Shown one piece after another: positions 35,797 to 47,815 of a DNA stretch of 64,000 bases (position 1 is its first letter; the number at the start of each line of letters is the position of its first letter). The notes below the pieces were generated by a model that saw nothing but the letters and a program-made list of their open reading frames with translations, ran no database searches and had not been told where the DNA came from. Source of the DNA: Clitopilus passeckerianus (Eukaryota > Basidiomycota > Agaricomycetes > Agaricales > Entolomataceae). Location: positions 372,001 to 436,000 of the forward strand of contig CALYLX010000142.1 of the NCBI GenBank assembly GCA_944990035.1, in the 5' to 3' direction. The translations under genes and the position numbers were made by a program.

Positions 35797-37399
35797 CGGA
35801 TGTCGATTGTCCTGTCGTCGGACTTGGGTTTTGTGGCTTTACTGGATCGGATTCATGTTACCCCTACTTATCTTAGGCCCAATTAATTCCTGGTCATTGG
35901 AGAATCTGTGGAGAGCATCTTGAAGCACCGATACAGTCCTCAGTGAAAGCAAATGCGGCTGAGGCCGAAGTTCGCAGTGCATATTCTGATGAAGTTCGCT
36001 GTTGTTTTTCCTCCAGATGATGGAGTATGACAGACAAGGATCGGAATCGCTTGCATTGTTCTTTATGGAGGATGCTGTACGGATGGTACAGTTGCTGTTG
36101 AGAAGCCGGTGAGAACACGCGATGCATCCGGGCGAGTTAGCAGGCCGCCTGTGGGAAGAAAGACACACACGGTATATCCTCGAGGCTTGGGAAGCCTTCG
36201 TGCGCACCACTCTGGTGGTGCCGACGAGGTCCATTTGGCTCAACGACCCTGAGCGGAAATTAGCTTCAGCGGGATTAGATTAGATGGCTTGAATTGTTGT
36301 CCAGATCTTTGTCCACTGATAATGAACGAAGAAACAGAGAAACCTTCTATTGTGGCCCACTGGTCTACCATTCAGAGTGATTGACATGAATCAGATATAC
36401 ACTTGTGTGCATGGGTGATCCCGAAGCTGTCGTCACACTCGGGTAAAGGTCATTCGAAATTTCAACGGAACCAATAGGTAGGCTTGCCGAAATGCTGCAT
36501 ACGATTTTCCCAAGGACCACTGAGAATGGTGAACTGCAATACCGTGCAGCATGATTGACAGTGGCATCGCATCCGCGGAGACTTTCCAGAGATTTTCAAT
36601 CTATGATGCATGTGTCAGGCTATGGCGTAACTCATGGTTCGGCAAAACCACTGGTGGGATGCCCATATGTTGTATCCGGAAATGTGGCGTGAATGCATCT
36701 ATGTTTCGCCACATTTGTGTTGTTGGAATCAGCTTTGAGGAGAAATCCTGAGAAAGAAACGCTCACAGAATCTCTACCATGTCGATCTGGACGGACAATT
36801 CCGACATCAGTCTAATTGGGCAGGTTGTGGGGTGTGTAGCAACTAATGAAAATGTTTCCTCAATTTAACCTACGTACGTACTGTCCTCCATTCACAAGGG
36901 TTTCGGGCGGAATTGTATATTCATCGTTCTTCAGATGCGATCAGTCATTAAGGTGGGGATAATGCGAGGCTTCAGTCGCCTAAAGCCACCTCCTTTGAGA
37001 CAGAGGGAACCTCCCCAGATCATGTAGGTAGTAGATTCAGAACAGGAGGGCTCTTTGGATAGAGATACATTGTATATGAACATCGTAGGATTCGGGATAA
37101 CTGAAATTACTGAGAGGATGGCCGATGAGAGCAAATGCTGTAGGTGACCGAAGGCTTCTTTCATGCCTCTTTCATCCTAGTAAACTTCCGAGACATTTGA
37201 CACGCTTGAGAGCCCTTTATGAGTCCAATCAAAGACAAAGGAAACCTAAGAGCGACAAGAGATGCCAAAAAAAGTGTTAAAAAGACGCGTCTAATTGACG
37301 CGTCGAGGAGCACGTGACCTAGGTTAAATCTAAATTTTGGCCACCGCTGATCGTGCATCCTGGCTTTGTTTCTTCCAAACCATCATATACCCTGCCACA
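35797..37399. other. 1.6 kb intergenic region
   Basis: Only unsupported short frames occur. The right end contains a cluster of regulatory-looking palindromes, described separately. Confidence 0.45.
37284..37316. promoter_or_regulatory. Two GACGCGTC palindromes and a CACGTG box
   Basis: The 8-base palindrome GACGCGTC occurs at 37284-37291 and again at 37297-37304; its core ACGCGT is the MluI cell-cycle box bound by MBF-type factors. A CACGTG E-box (bHLH/Cbf1-type) is at 37311-37316. The group lies 84-116 bases upstream of the importin start codon, a normal promoter position. Function is inferred from motif identity only. Confidence 0.5.
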
Positions 37400-40300
37400 A
37401 TGGATTTACAAACGTTGACGAACCTCTTTTCGGCGACGTTGAGCGCAGATCCAAATACTCGCAAGTCTTCTGAACTTGAGATTCGTAGAGTAAGTTGCTA
37501 GTAAACCTGATCTTGTTGATTCTAATCGGTTGACCAACGACCAACCCAGGTTGCTGGCGTAGAGGGCCTCATCGCTGCCCTTTTGCAAATCATTGCCAAC
37601 AAGGAAGTTGATTCGTACGTTTAACGCGTCTTCTTAAAGCCCATCGAAGCTCACGCTCCATAGGAATACCCGACATGCTTGTGCAGTGTGGCTCAAAAAT
37701 CGCATCTACCGACACTACACCACACCTCAACCAACGAAAGCATCTGATACGACCAACTTTATCCACCTCTCGGACAAAGCCGCCCTCAAAACGAACATTC
37801 TTCCTCTCCTTGCGCATTCGGACTCGCGAACTATCATTGCGCAACTGGCAGCCGCCCTCAAGACCATCATCCAAGCCGATTTCCCTGACCGCTGGCCTAA
37901 CCTATTGGACGATGTGAAACGATTACTACAGAGCAACAACGTTCAAGAGATCCATGCTGGTTGTATTGCCACGCTTGAAGCTGTTCGCGCCTTCCGGTAT
38001 GTCCCTTAATTCTCATACAGTAAACATATCACTAAGCGCCATCTCACAGCTTCCGCCCTCGAAATCCATATATCCCCAAAATTGTTCCCGACCTTTTCCC
38101 GCTCTTAGTTCAGATTGCGAACCAGATTCTGAGCCAACCGCCATCTGATTCTATCGAAGCCCCACCGTCCTCCACCTCATTCTTAAATGTTACCGATCCA
38201 GCATCATTGTTGACCTTTCTGCACATCAACAACAGAAGGAGTCTCTTGTACCTTGGGGTCAACTCCTCTTTGGAGTCATCAACTACCATGTTCCCGACAC
38301 TGCCGTTCCCGCAGATGAGGACGAGAGGGAAAAGAGCGAATGGTGGAAAGCCAAGAAGTGGGCATATGCTATCCTTGGCCGGCTCTTCCACCGTTTCGGT
38401 AATCCGAGTCAGCTTCCAAGCGCTCTGCAAGAAGAGTATGGTGCATTCGCTCAACACTTCGTCACTGCCTTCGCTCCCGAAATCTTGAGCACCTACTTGA
38501 CGCAGATTGGGCTCTTCGTTGAAGGGAAGCAGTGGATGAGCAAGAAATGTCAATACCATGCTTTCTCGTTCTTCACCGAATGGTTAGTGTCAACTTTACC
38601 ATGCATATACGAACCGTTCCCTGACATGCATCCATCAGCATCAAACCCAAAGCGACATGGGCACTTCTCAAGCCTAATTTTGAGAGCCTTGTCAGCAAAT
38701 ACGTCTTCCCTCAGCTCTCCTTCAACCACCAAAAGCAGGCCCTCTGGGAGAGTGACCCTGTTGATTACGTTCGTATCACAGTCGGTAAGTTTACTTTCTT
38801 TTGCCAGTTCCGTATTCCATACTCATCCAGATATCATCAGACGAATATGAGGCCGGTTCAAGCCCTGTTGCTGCTGCAACCACCTTCCTCCTCTCGCTTG
38901 CCAGCAATAGGACCAAGGTTGCCTTTATGCCTATCCTCGGCTTTATCAACAATGTCCTGAGATCGTATGTTCCTCAGTCATCTCTCACTTTACCAAACTA
39001 AAGGGTTTAAATATCTGCTAGACACTCTGCTGCACCTCAGCGCTTCGGTGCCCTCAACATGGTCGCTGCCCTTGGTCCCTGGATGATGCGCCATCCTGAA
39101 GTCAAGAGCAACGTCGAGAATTTCATCGTGCAATACGTGACTCCTGAGTTCAACAACCCGGAACCGTACCTCAAGGCCATTGTAAGTCGATCTGGTATCT
39201 GCCAGTAAACCTTGATTGTAACATACGATGCAGGCTTGCGAGGTTGTTGGCACCATGACCAAATCTGGCTTCGAGTACACGAACAACCAAGTGAGTCACC
39301 TATCAGCTTCCGCTCGGCCAGGACTCACCCATATATCCACCCCATAGCATTTGAGGACCAACTTTGAAGCTGTCGCTCGCTCGCTCGATGATTCCCAACT
39401 GCCTGTCAGGGTCAACGCGGCTCTCGCGCTCACCGAGATGGTTATGCATTACGAGAGTGGTGCGTCATTTGCCTCCGTGTTCTTGTTCTTTCATTTTTTC
39501 CTCGTGTTGTTTACCCAATACATCCTGGATTCTCACTCCCGCGACTCAATGGCTGTTGGAGTTGGAACCTGATCTTGCCAACGATCTCGCCTCTGTATTA
39601 TCTTTGAATTGTCACGCCTTGCTAACATATCCTTTTGTGATTCAGTGCGAAATGCGGTCGCTCCTCAAGTCGGCAAAGTTGTGCAAGGTAATTCTTTTAC
39701 TTTCACAAACTCAATTGGGCGCCAAGTCTCGGGTTCAATATGATATTGATCCATGCATGGCCGCCACTGCTGGCTTTCCTTGCTCAAGGCCTGAGCTAGC
39801 GACATTTGCCCTGTTGCCTCGTTTCTTTGCATGGGAAACGGAGTTTATTGATAACCTTCACTTCCCTGCAGATTTACTCAAGCTCTCCGATGAAACCGAT
39901 CTCGATCTCCTCAATCACAGTATGGAGGTTATGGTGGACGCGTTCCAGACGGAGCTACTCCCTGTGGCAGCTCAGCTTACCCAGAGGCTCGTGAGTCCGA
40001 ACCAACTCGATTCATCCATCCAAATCTGATTATATGCGCGAAAGTGCGACTCGTACATGAGATTGGCTCGGGAGACCCTGGCACAAGATGAGCTCATTGA
40101 CCCTAACGATGTCAACCTCGAGAATCTCTTGGATGAGGGAGACGACGAGAAGACTTTTGCGGCTATGGGCATTGCAAAGACCATCTCTACGGTAAGGGCG
40201 TTTTATAATATAGGAAGTGGTTATTGACAATACTCTCCAGATCGTTTCATCCATTGAAAATGCACCTGAAATTATGATACAAGTACAAGAAGTGATCATT

Positions 40301-41864
40301 CCTATCATCCAGTTCACCCTTGAGAACAAGATCCTTGGTGAGTCCCATATACTGTTCGAGATCCAGACATTTTCTGAGTTGGGTTCATAGACTTGTTCGA
40401 CAATGTCTTCGAGTTGCTCGATAGCTTGACCTTCAGGCTCCGCGCTATCAACCCCAAGCTTTGGCCTCTGTTTGAAATCACCTGCAGCCTGTTCAAGGGC
40501 GATGCTGTTGACTTCCTTGATGGTATAGACATTCTCTCCTCAAGGCCTCTCACAAGGTAGCTGATCGATTTATTTGCCAGAGATGCTCCCTGCTTTGGAC
40601 AACTTCATTTCCTTCGGAAGTGACTTCGTGAAGACTCGACAAGATTATAAGCAGTTGTTGGTCGATATTTACACCACCGCAATGACCAATGAATCTCTCG
40701 GCGAGGCAGACAGGATTAACGGATCCAAGCTTGCTGAATCAATCCTACTCAACCTTCGTGGGTCTGTAGATGAGGTTAGCCAGCTTCTACCTGCCCTGGC
40801 TTTGATGGAGCTAATAGTCGTTCATAGTTCCTTGAACCTATCATTCGAACAGCCTTGAAGCAACTCGAAGGACCTACCGCTACTCCTCTCCTTCGCCTGT
40901 CCAACTTCGAGGTTCTTGTTAACTCCATTCTCTACAATCCTCGTGCAGCTCTTCACATCATGGAGACCATTCGACCAGGAGCAGCGCACACTGTCTTCGA
41001 CAAGTGGTTTGCTGACATCAACACTGGTGCGAACGCGAAGAAGGCGGACGATAAGAGCAAAGCCAACCTCGACAAGTTGCCCCGTGTGCATGACAAGAAA
41101 CTCACCATCATGGCGCTCTGTGCACTCATGGAGCTCCCCGCTAGCGAGGTTCCTGCTTCTTTGCAACCTGCGTGGGCACATCTCGTTGGCGGAGCCTTGA
41201 AGATGTTCGCCGATTTGCCAAAGGCGATTGCTGGTAGGCTTGACCCCAAATCTCTGAGGCCTCCAAATTCACAACGTTTTAGACCGCAAAGCCGCTGAGC
41301 AAGCCCTTGAGGAAGCAGAGGATGATGACGATGATTTCAACGAAAAGTTCCTGAACATGAACGATGAAGAAGGTGAGTTTGCTTCACACCAGTACGAAAG
41401 CTCATGCTAAGTCGATATGTGCAGAGGATGTCTGGGATGAGGATTCCGCCTATCTCGAGATGCTTGCAAACGAAGTGAGTCTATGCAATTCACCATTCGA
41501 ATCTCGTTGCCTAACAGTAATTCGTTTAGGGTGCTCGTCTGCGCGAGAAGTCTGAACAGAAGTTCGTCGACTTGGCAGGCGAAGAGAGTGACGACGACGA
41601 GCTCGATGAAATCGACGAGGAACTCGGATACATTAGCCCTCTGGATGCCGCCGACGTCGTTGCATCTTTCAAACAGGCTCTGACTGGCATGTGCCTATCT
41701 TACCGGCATATACACATTTTTCTAATTGCGTTTCTCCAGCTTTCCAAATGAACAACGCCCAAGGATATCAAGCCTCAACTACCTCGCTCTCTGTTGAACA
41801 GCAGACCGCGCTCATGGAGGTCATGCGTCAAGCGGAGCAACCAACACCTACGCCACCTGCTTAA
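37400..41864 (+). CDS. Importin-7/8-type karyopherin (Sxm1/Nmd5 family)
   Basis: This importin-beta superfamily nuclear transport receptor is built of HEAT repeats and binds Ran-GTP; yeast relatives Sxm1 and Nmd5 import ribosomal proteins, TFIIS and other cargo. About seventeen exons with short introns encode roughly 1,040 residues. The N-terminus has MDLQTLTNLFSATLSADPN and CAVWLKNRIYRHY (importin-beta N domain). Further on are LVPWGQLLFGVINYHV, FVEGKQWMSKKCQYHAFSFF, LNMVAALGPWMMRHPEVKSN and MVDAFQTELLPVAAQL. The C-terminus carries the acidic insert EEAEDDDDDFNEKFLNMNDE and EDVWDEDSAYLEMLANE, typical of the importin-7/8 branch. The frame shifts at the CCCC run 38160-38163; one extra C joins SIEAP to TVLHLILKCYRSS. 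Two introns of about 180 bases (near 39462-39645 and 39691-39870) are longer than the rest. Confidence 0.92.
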
Positions 41865-42485
41865 GGGAGTCACGGTCGTTGGGTTTCCTTCGGATGATAC
41901 GGCGTACGGAACTGAACAACTAGATAGACATCTTGTTTACTTCATCTTCATGACCTTGGATCAAAGTATTTCTTACGACGATTTGTTGCTTCCCCCGCTT
42001 TCATATTTTAAATCTTTGTTTCTTAGTTAAAGGTACCTACTGGATGTCTCGCAATTACCACTTGAATCCCAGAATGATTTTTCAGCTGTTTGCCTGGTCC
42101 GAATGCTACTTCACAGAATTTTCACAGAATGGCCTAGCGACAAGTCACGAACAAGATGTTGCCAACAGCATGTGTATAATATGAGGGAATTGCACCAGTA
42201 GTCTATGAAGAAGTGAACCGTATGATACTAATGTATGTATTCGAAAGCAAGGGTGATGACGAGGAGAGGGTGATGTACTGTACTGTGGCTGTAAGGTAGG
42301 AAAGGTACTCATGCATTACATTAGGATTGATCAGATACAAGAAAAATCATGAGTGAGGAGACAAGAAAAAAAGAAGAGAACTAGGAGAAAATGTATGTAG
42401 TACAGTTTGACATTTTAGAATTTGCGGGAGAATGAAACGGCGTCTCAACGAATAAATATTCCAAACACGACTCGTCGAGAAGTGT
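41865..42485. other. Convergent 3' intergenic region
   Basis: AT-rich DNA between two convergent gene ends; no gene seen. Confidence 0.5.
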
Positions 42486-45400
42486 TTACTTCAAAGCATC
42501 AACACCTGCATCCCAGTCATTCTTCAACACACTTCCCTCGCTCCTACACACCGAGCACGCAACCTCTACCCTCTGCCCATTATCGGTCATCGTCGCATCT
42601 TCTCCCATAAGCGACACTCTCGCGGCACTGACGAGACACGAGGGATGGAATGTATGCGTGCACACATTCCTTGCCACACGGATGCCGTCGTCCTTCCCAT
42701 CCATATCTTCAATCGACAACTGCTTCTTCGCAGCCTCCGACAGCATGGTCAACGGCTCCTCGTCGCTCGGGCCAACACCACAGCTAACATCAAAGCACCT
42801 CAACCCTGCCTCCCTTTCAGCCTTCTCTATACGTTGGCGCAAAGTCGCGCCAGGAGGAGCGGGTAGAGTCCACTTCTTCCTTTCGCGAGGTGGTCGCGGG
42901 GCTGCGCCTCCAAATCCTCCTCCAGGGCCCATACGAGGACCAGCGCCGGCACCAGGACCGGTGGGGTTACCAGTACCGTTGCCACCTGCGAAGATACCAC
43001 CGGGCGGGAATCCGGGAACACCACCGAAAAGATTAGCGAAGTGCTGTTGAAGCGGTGGAAGATTGTTGTTGTTGTTTCCGGGCTGGGCGTTTGGTCCTGC
43101 ATTTGGTCCGTTGTTTGCAGTTCGAGGGCCTGGGCCGGTAGTGTTGGGTGTTGGAGGCGCTCCAAAGTTGACATTCAAGAAAGGAGGCAACTGAGTCGGT
43201 GTACCTTGAGCACGGGCCTGCTGAGTTAGTGGATGTGGAGGCGGAGGGGTGGCCTGACCATGTGCTTGACCTTGACCTTGACCATCTCGCTGTCCGCCAA
43301 ACAACCGACTGAAGATCTGCCCAATGTTGAAACCTTCAGGCATGGGACCATTGTGTGGAGGAGCAGACCGAGGTCGTGCATTAGGAGCAGGCCTTGGTTG
43401 AGGAGGAGAGGGAGGTGGACGAGGAGGACCAAAGACAACAGGTGTAGGTGCAACAGGAGGGTTAGCAGGAGCGGGATTGGCTCCTCCAGCCCCAGCTGCC
43501 GTAGGGTTATTATTCGCGAAGAGCGACGCAAACGCCTCATTGATAGTCCTTCCGGAGCCAGTAGCCCAATGGACACCATTTCCATTAGTCCCAGTCCTCA
43601 GGCCTGCACCGAAGGGTGCGCCAAATCGAGGTCCTGGTTGAGGTGCATTTGGGCCTTGAGCTGCAGGCTGTCCTTGTGCTAGATTTGGGTTTGGTGCTGG
43701 GTTCGGGTTGGCATCGTTAAGGTCACCCATTGGAAAGTCGTCCATAGGTGGAATGGGGCCAGTGCCGATGATGACGTCGAATCCGATGGTAAGAATGCTG
43801 GCTGGGCCATCGTCTGCGTCTGGCCCATCAGGTGCAGGTGCATTGGCAGCAGCAGCAGGGTTTGCCGCGTTGTTGGCATTAGCCTGAGCACCAAGTGCAG
43901 CATTGGGGCCTAATATATGCGCCTGATTAGTACGAAAATCACTGAAATAGTCGATGGAAAACTAACCTTCGTTGAGGATATCCCTCCCATGAGGTAAACC
44001 ACGAATCTCATCAATCATATCATCCATGGCTTCCGCATTCTGCATGATCCTCTCGACAATATCCCTTTCTTCAGCCTCAACTTGGTCGATCCTCCTCTCT
44101 AATGCATTCCTCAACCGTTCCAACGTGCCAACGGTCTCCTCCACAGCTGCCCTGTCGGCAGTTTGCGCACCAGCAGTGGCAGTAGCGGGCTCTGCTTGGC
44201 CAGCAACAGGATTAGTGGCTGCAGGAGGTTGCGTTTGCGTTTCGGCATTGGTCTGAGTACCGGCATTGGTAGTAGGAGCTTGGGTCCTAGTGGCGTTTGC
44301 ATTGGCATTCCTCCTCGTCTGCTGCGGCTGATAGGTCAAGTTTTCCGGATCGATATTGAACCGACAGGTGGGACAGGTAGTTTGTCTCGGTCTCGAAAAC
44401 CAGGGGACGAGACACGAAGCGTGAAAGACATGTGCACAAGGGAGGGACACAATCTGCGGCTGTTCAAGTTCCGAAGACTCAGTTCCAGCAGAGGAAGATG
44501 AGGAAGGGGCATCATCAGATGTCGGTGGTGGCGCTGGCGACGACGAGCGTTCACCATTTGCAGGTTCCGAGTCCGCATGAGTCTGGTTGTGCTCCTCGCC
44601 CTTCTTGTCCCAGCCGCTTCCACCATCCGAATCCAACAACCTATCCCAGCAAATTGCGCAGTTAACATCGCCCCCGCTCCCTGAGAGGTCCACTCCCTCA
44701 CTGACCCTCTCCATCCGCCTGATGAGCCCAACCGGAACCTCCTCCAGTGCATCGATAAGTTGCTTTGCCCTCTCTGGATCCTCGACCTCTGGGCCAACGC
44801 CCATGGGGAAGAGGTTGAGCATGTTGATGAAGCTAAACAGTGCTTCGGCATCCAAAGGTATGGGGTTCGTTCGCGTTCCAGGTGCGCCCTGAGCATTTCC
44901 GGGACCAGTGCCGGGTGGAGGTGCACCTGCATTAGCGTTGCCGGTTGGGGTGAACAAGGGTTCTCCGCCATTGGTCAAGTCAAAGCTGATAGCGAATCCA
45001 CCAGCATGCTCGTTGCCGTTCCCAAAAAGATTCAAAGGTGGCATATTTCCTGTTGCCGTGCGAGGTTGGGGGTTCTGGGGGTTCTGTGGATTTTGCTGAC
45101 CTTGTGGTCCCTGATTCTGGCGCGGATCTGCTCTCCGTCGAAGTTCTTGCAAGAAATGGTTCATGAACTCTGGGAAAGTGGCCCCAGTCATTCGAGGTGT
45201 TGGTGGAGCTTGTGATTGCGGCCTGTGGGGGAAAGGAGGTAGGGGTACGGAAGGAGAGTGTGCGGGTGTTGACGTCGGTATCGCAGTGCTTGAAGCGGGG
45301 GTAGGATGACGGGGTGTAGCTGCATCGTCACGAGGAGCATTTACCCGCTCAGAAGGATGCCTACGATCCCTGTCGTCGTCGTCGTCGTCTTCCACCCGTG

Positions 45401-45893
45401 CGCGCCTGTTCGGGCGGGGCAGGGCCGAAGAAGACGAAGAAGCGGAAATAGCCGAGGGTCGAGATTGTTGTTGCTGGTGAGGTCCAGCAGCACCAGACAT
45501 CAAGTGGTCGCCGCCGCCGCCGTTCTCATGGGCACGAAGGTTAGCTGCGGCGTCGTAGTTTGCTTGCATTTCGACCTCGTCGATGTCTTCGTCTTCGGAG
45601 TCAGAGTCCGACACAGACTGCAGCTCAGGCATTTCGTCATCTTCGTCATTATTGCCGTTATTGGCACCAGTCATTTCTACATCACCAGTGTTTTCAGTTA
45701 GATTTTCTGTATGTGATGAACTAGGGCCTTCCACTGTCGTCTGAGGAGTCTGTGCCACTGTATCTAGCACAGCGCTAGAGCTTTCGATTTGTCCATCGTG
45801 AATCTCGTTGTTTGACGGTTGCTGCTGATTCTGAGATGGAACCAGGTTTCGAAATATGTTCGATAATGTGTTTGTGAGGTTATGGTGGTCCAT
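42486..45893 (-). CDS. Large RING-finger protein, probable E3 ubiquitin ligase
   Basis: The gene has two exons (45893-43967 and 43909-42486, intron GTTAGT..TTAG) and 1,116 residues in one frame. A RING-H2 domain lies in the first exon: NCAICWDRLLD supplies the first Cys pair, CAHVFHASCLVPWF the C-H-H-C core, and CPTCRF the last pair. An unusually long insert of about 70 Ser/Pro-rich residues separates the first and second parts. A coiled segment follows (ETVGTLERLRNALERRID). The second exon is very rich in Pro, Asn and Gly. It ends in a second zinc-binding-like array: CFDVSC, VCTHTFHPSCLVSAARVS and VACSVCRSEGSV. Together these suggest a ubiquitin ligase scaffold with two zinc modules. The substrate is unknown. 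The N-terminus (MDHHNLTNTLSNIFRNLVP) is short and helical, followed by acidic tracts. Confidence 0.87.
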
Positions 45894-46492
45894 AGCGTGA
45901 GCCAGCTCAGCGATGGTGGTAGTCGTTGAGAACGATGAACAGGCCGGGACCTACATTAAGACTGCTTATGGGGGTAGTGTTGTGCCTTGTTTGGCAACTC
46001 CTTTTATCGGCCTCCAGAAGCGACGAGAACCTTCCCGAAAACGATCACTGACAAAGATGCAACAAAAAGGTCAGCTGTTTCTCAACGGTATAACTCAAAA
46101 CCCTAAAAAATGGGGAGAAGATTAGAAGAGAGGTGTGGCGGGCACGCAATAGAGTTGGGCGCAGTAACGGCTCAGTATTGCGGTCATTGATGTATCGTTG
46201 GCACTGAAATCACTGGTGACGCTGGTGGCGAGATCAGGATGCGGCTCGGAATATCCATCTCTGTGCATTGAAATAGACAAATGTATTGACTGGCCTAGAA
46301 TTCCGGTACTATGGATTTTGCGAGCCTTCTTGCCATGTGTCGGGCGCCAACAATGGGCCAGGCCAGAGACTCACCGAGGTAGACAGAGAAAGCCAGCACC
46401 TCGGTGAAGGCGAGTGTATTGGCAATGCGGCCGTCTTATCACCCTTCCATTCTGACGAAAAGGGGGGTCCTATGAAGTAACCATCCTTCTGG
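45894..46492. other. Promoter-side intergenic region of the RING gene
   Basis: No gene is supported. It should contain the RING gene promoter. Confidence 0.45.
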
Positions 46493-47044
46493 ATGCATTC
46501 CATCTCGGATTCTGATCAACGGCTCCTTCCGCTCCGGAATTTGGGGACATTGGCCATTCGGGCTGTTGCTCGGCCCAGTCCAATCACAGACAGAATTCTA
46601 TCCCTGAATGCTATGATTCTTGTGCTTGGGGCATCACCTCCCGTCTCGCTCAATGACCCTCCGACTTGGCTTGCTCAGCTGACTCCCAAGACTCCTAATT
46701 ACCACTGGCATGTACATGCACCGCCCGCCCAACGTCACTCTCAAACGTTTGATCCTAAATTAACACCAACGCAACACCAATTGCTCGAAGGCATTGTCAA
46801 CGAGAGAGAACCGATCAGATTAGTATCACCCAATTACAGCACTCTTGACGGAACATCAAGCCATCCCAACGCCCTTCTGCGCTCAGGGATATCGCCAAGT
46901 GACATCTTAGTTCATTTGTTGGGAGACGAAGGAATCAAAATGACCTTGGGGGAACATTTTCGACCTCTCGAGTCAACCAAGACCCTTACAAACTTTACGC
47001 ACTCCGAGTCGCACCGCCTTCTTCTGAGCTCAAAATTCATATAA
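46493..47044 (+). CDS. Hypothetical single-exon open frame, 183 codons
   Basis: An uninterrupted ATG-to-stop frame (MHSISDSDQRLLPLRNLGTL..SSKFI) has ordinary amino acid composition and no recognisable domain, signal peptide or membrane segment. It ends about 55 bases before the start of the cysteine-rich secreted protein gene, so part of it would overlap that gene's promoter. It could be a small orphan gene, or chance. Confidence 0.3.
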   Translation: MHSISDSDQRLLPLRNLGTLAIRAVARPSPITDRILSLNAMILVLGASPPVSLNDPPTWLAQLTPKTPNYHWHVHAPPAQRHSQTFDPKLTPTQHQLLEGIVNEREPIRLVSPNYSTLDGTSSHPNALLRSGISPSDILVHLLGDEGIKMTLGEHFRPLESTKTLTNFTHSESHRLLLSSKFI

Positions 47045-47100
47045 CCCTCCTCACCATCGAGGTCGGTCTTCACCTCTCAAGCCCGAATTACTCGAACAAG

Positions 47101-47435
47101 ATGAAACTCACTGCCTTTTTGACTGTCGCCTTCTCTATCCTCACCGTTACGGCCAGCCCTGTCGAGCACGAAACCCGCGCTGAAGAAATCTCTGCCCTCG
47201 TCGCCGAAGCCCAGAAGGCTGCCGCCAGTTGCGGTGTATTAGGAGCCTGCCACGGATGGGTTGATTCGGAGTTGTGTAATGATAGGTGCAAGAAGTGCAG
47301 TGGTCCCAGCGGTCCTTACCGCAGGGGCGCTTGCTGTGGATCGTGAGTTTGAAGTCCTATTGTGTTCGGCCGAGGTGGATTACTGACCAGTTGACGTGGT
47401 GTAGCCTGGGCCAAGCTTGCTGTTGCTACTACTAA
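47101..47435 (+). CDS. Small cysteine-rich secreted protein
   Basis: The role is not recognised. Two exons (47101-47342 and 47405-47435) encode 90 residues. The N-terminus MKLTAFLTVAFSILTVTASP is a clear signal peptide. It is followed by an acidic, Ala-rich stretch that may be a propeptide (VEHETRAEEISALVAEAQKA). The C-terminal part of about 48 residues holds ten cysteines: CGVLGAC, ELCNDRCKKC, GACC and ACCCYY. Cys-dense secreted peptides of this size in fungi include defensin-like peptides, effectors and pheromone-unrelated cell-wall peptides. The spacing does not let me place it in a named family. A decayed partial copy lies about 200 bases downstream. Confidence 0.78.
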
Positions 47436-47637
47436 GGCAACTCAGTGCCCGCCTGTTTTCGCCTGTTCCGTCCTTTTGTAGTTTTTCACCTGCTGAAATC
47501 CCTATACCATAGTTTCTTTATATTCAAGGCACATGATTTCTAAATAAATGAATGAATATCCCTAATGATTCAGGATTAGTATTATCTTTCCTCTTCAATC
47601 CATGTCGCTCTCGCTTTTCTTTTTATCATTTGACGTC

Positions 47638-47815
47638 TGATCCGAGTTGTGCAACGATAGGTACAAGAGGTGCAGTGGTCCCACCAGTCCCACCACAGGG
47701 GCGATTGTTGTGGCTTGTAGTCTAATTATTACGACGACTACAACTCGAAAGTCTTACGTTTATATTCTGAAAGCGCGGGCCAGACTTGCTGCCGCTACTA
47801 TTCTTAAGCTAAACG
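47638..47815 (+). pseudogene. Relic copy of the cysteine-rich secreted protein gene
   Basis: The sequence repeats the 3' part of exon 1 of the upstream gene (encoding SELCNDRYKRCSGP, then a diverged segment) and, after a diverged intron-like spacer, the exon 2 end (CAGACTTGCTGCCGCTACTA versus CAAGCTTGCTGTTGCTACTA). Small length differences break the frame, and the signal-peptide half is absent. This indicates a truncated tandem duplication. Confidence 0.7.

Noticed and set aside
35839..36243. 134-codon minus-strand frame in the intergenic region
   Set aside because: It has no domain, no splice-consistent partner exons and no family resemblance.
42658..43050. Plus-strand Pro-rich frame
   Set aside because: It is antisense to the Gly/Pro-rich second exon of the RING gene.
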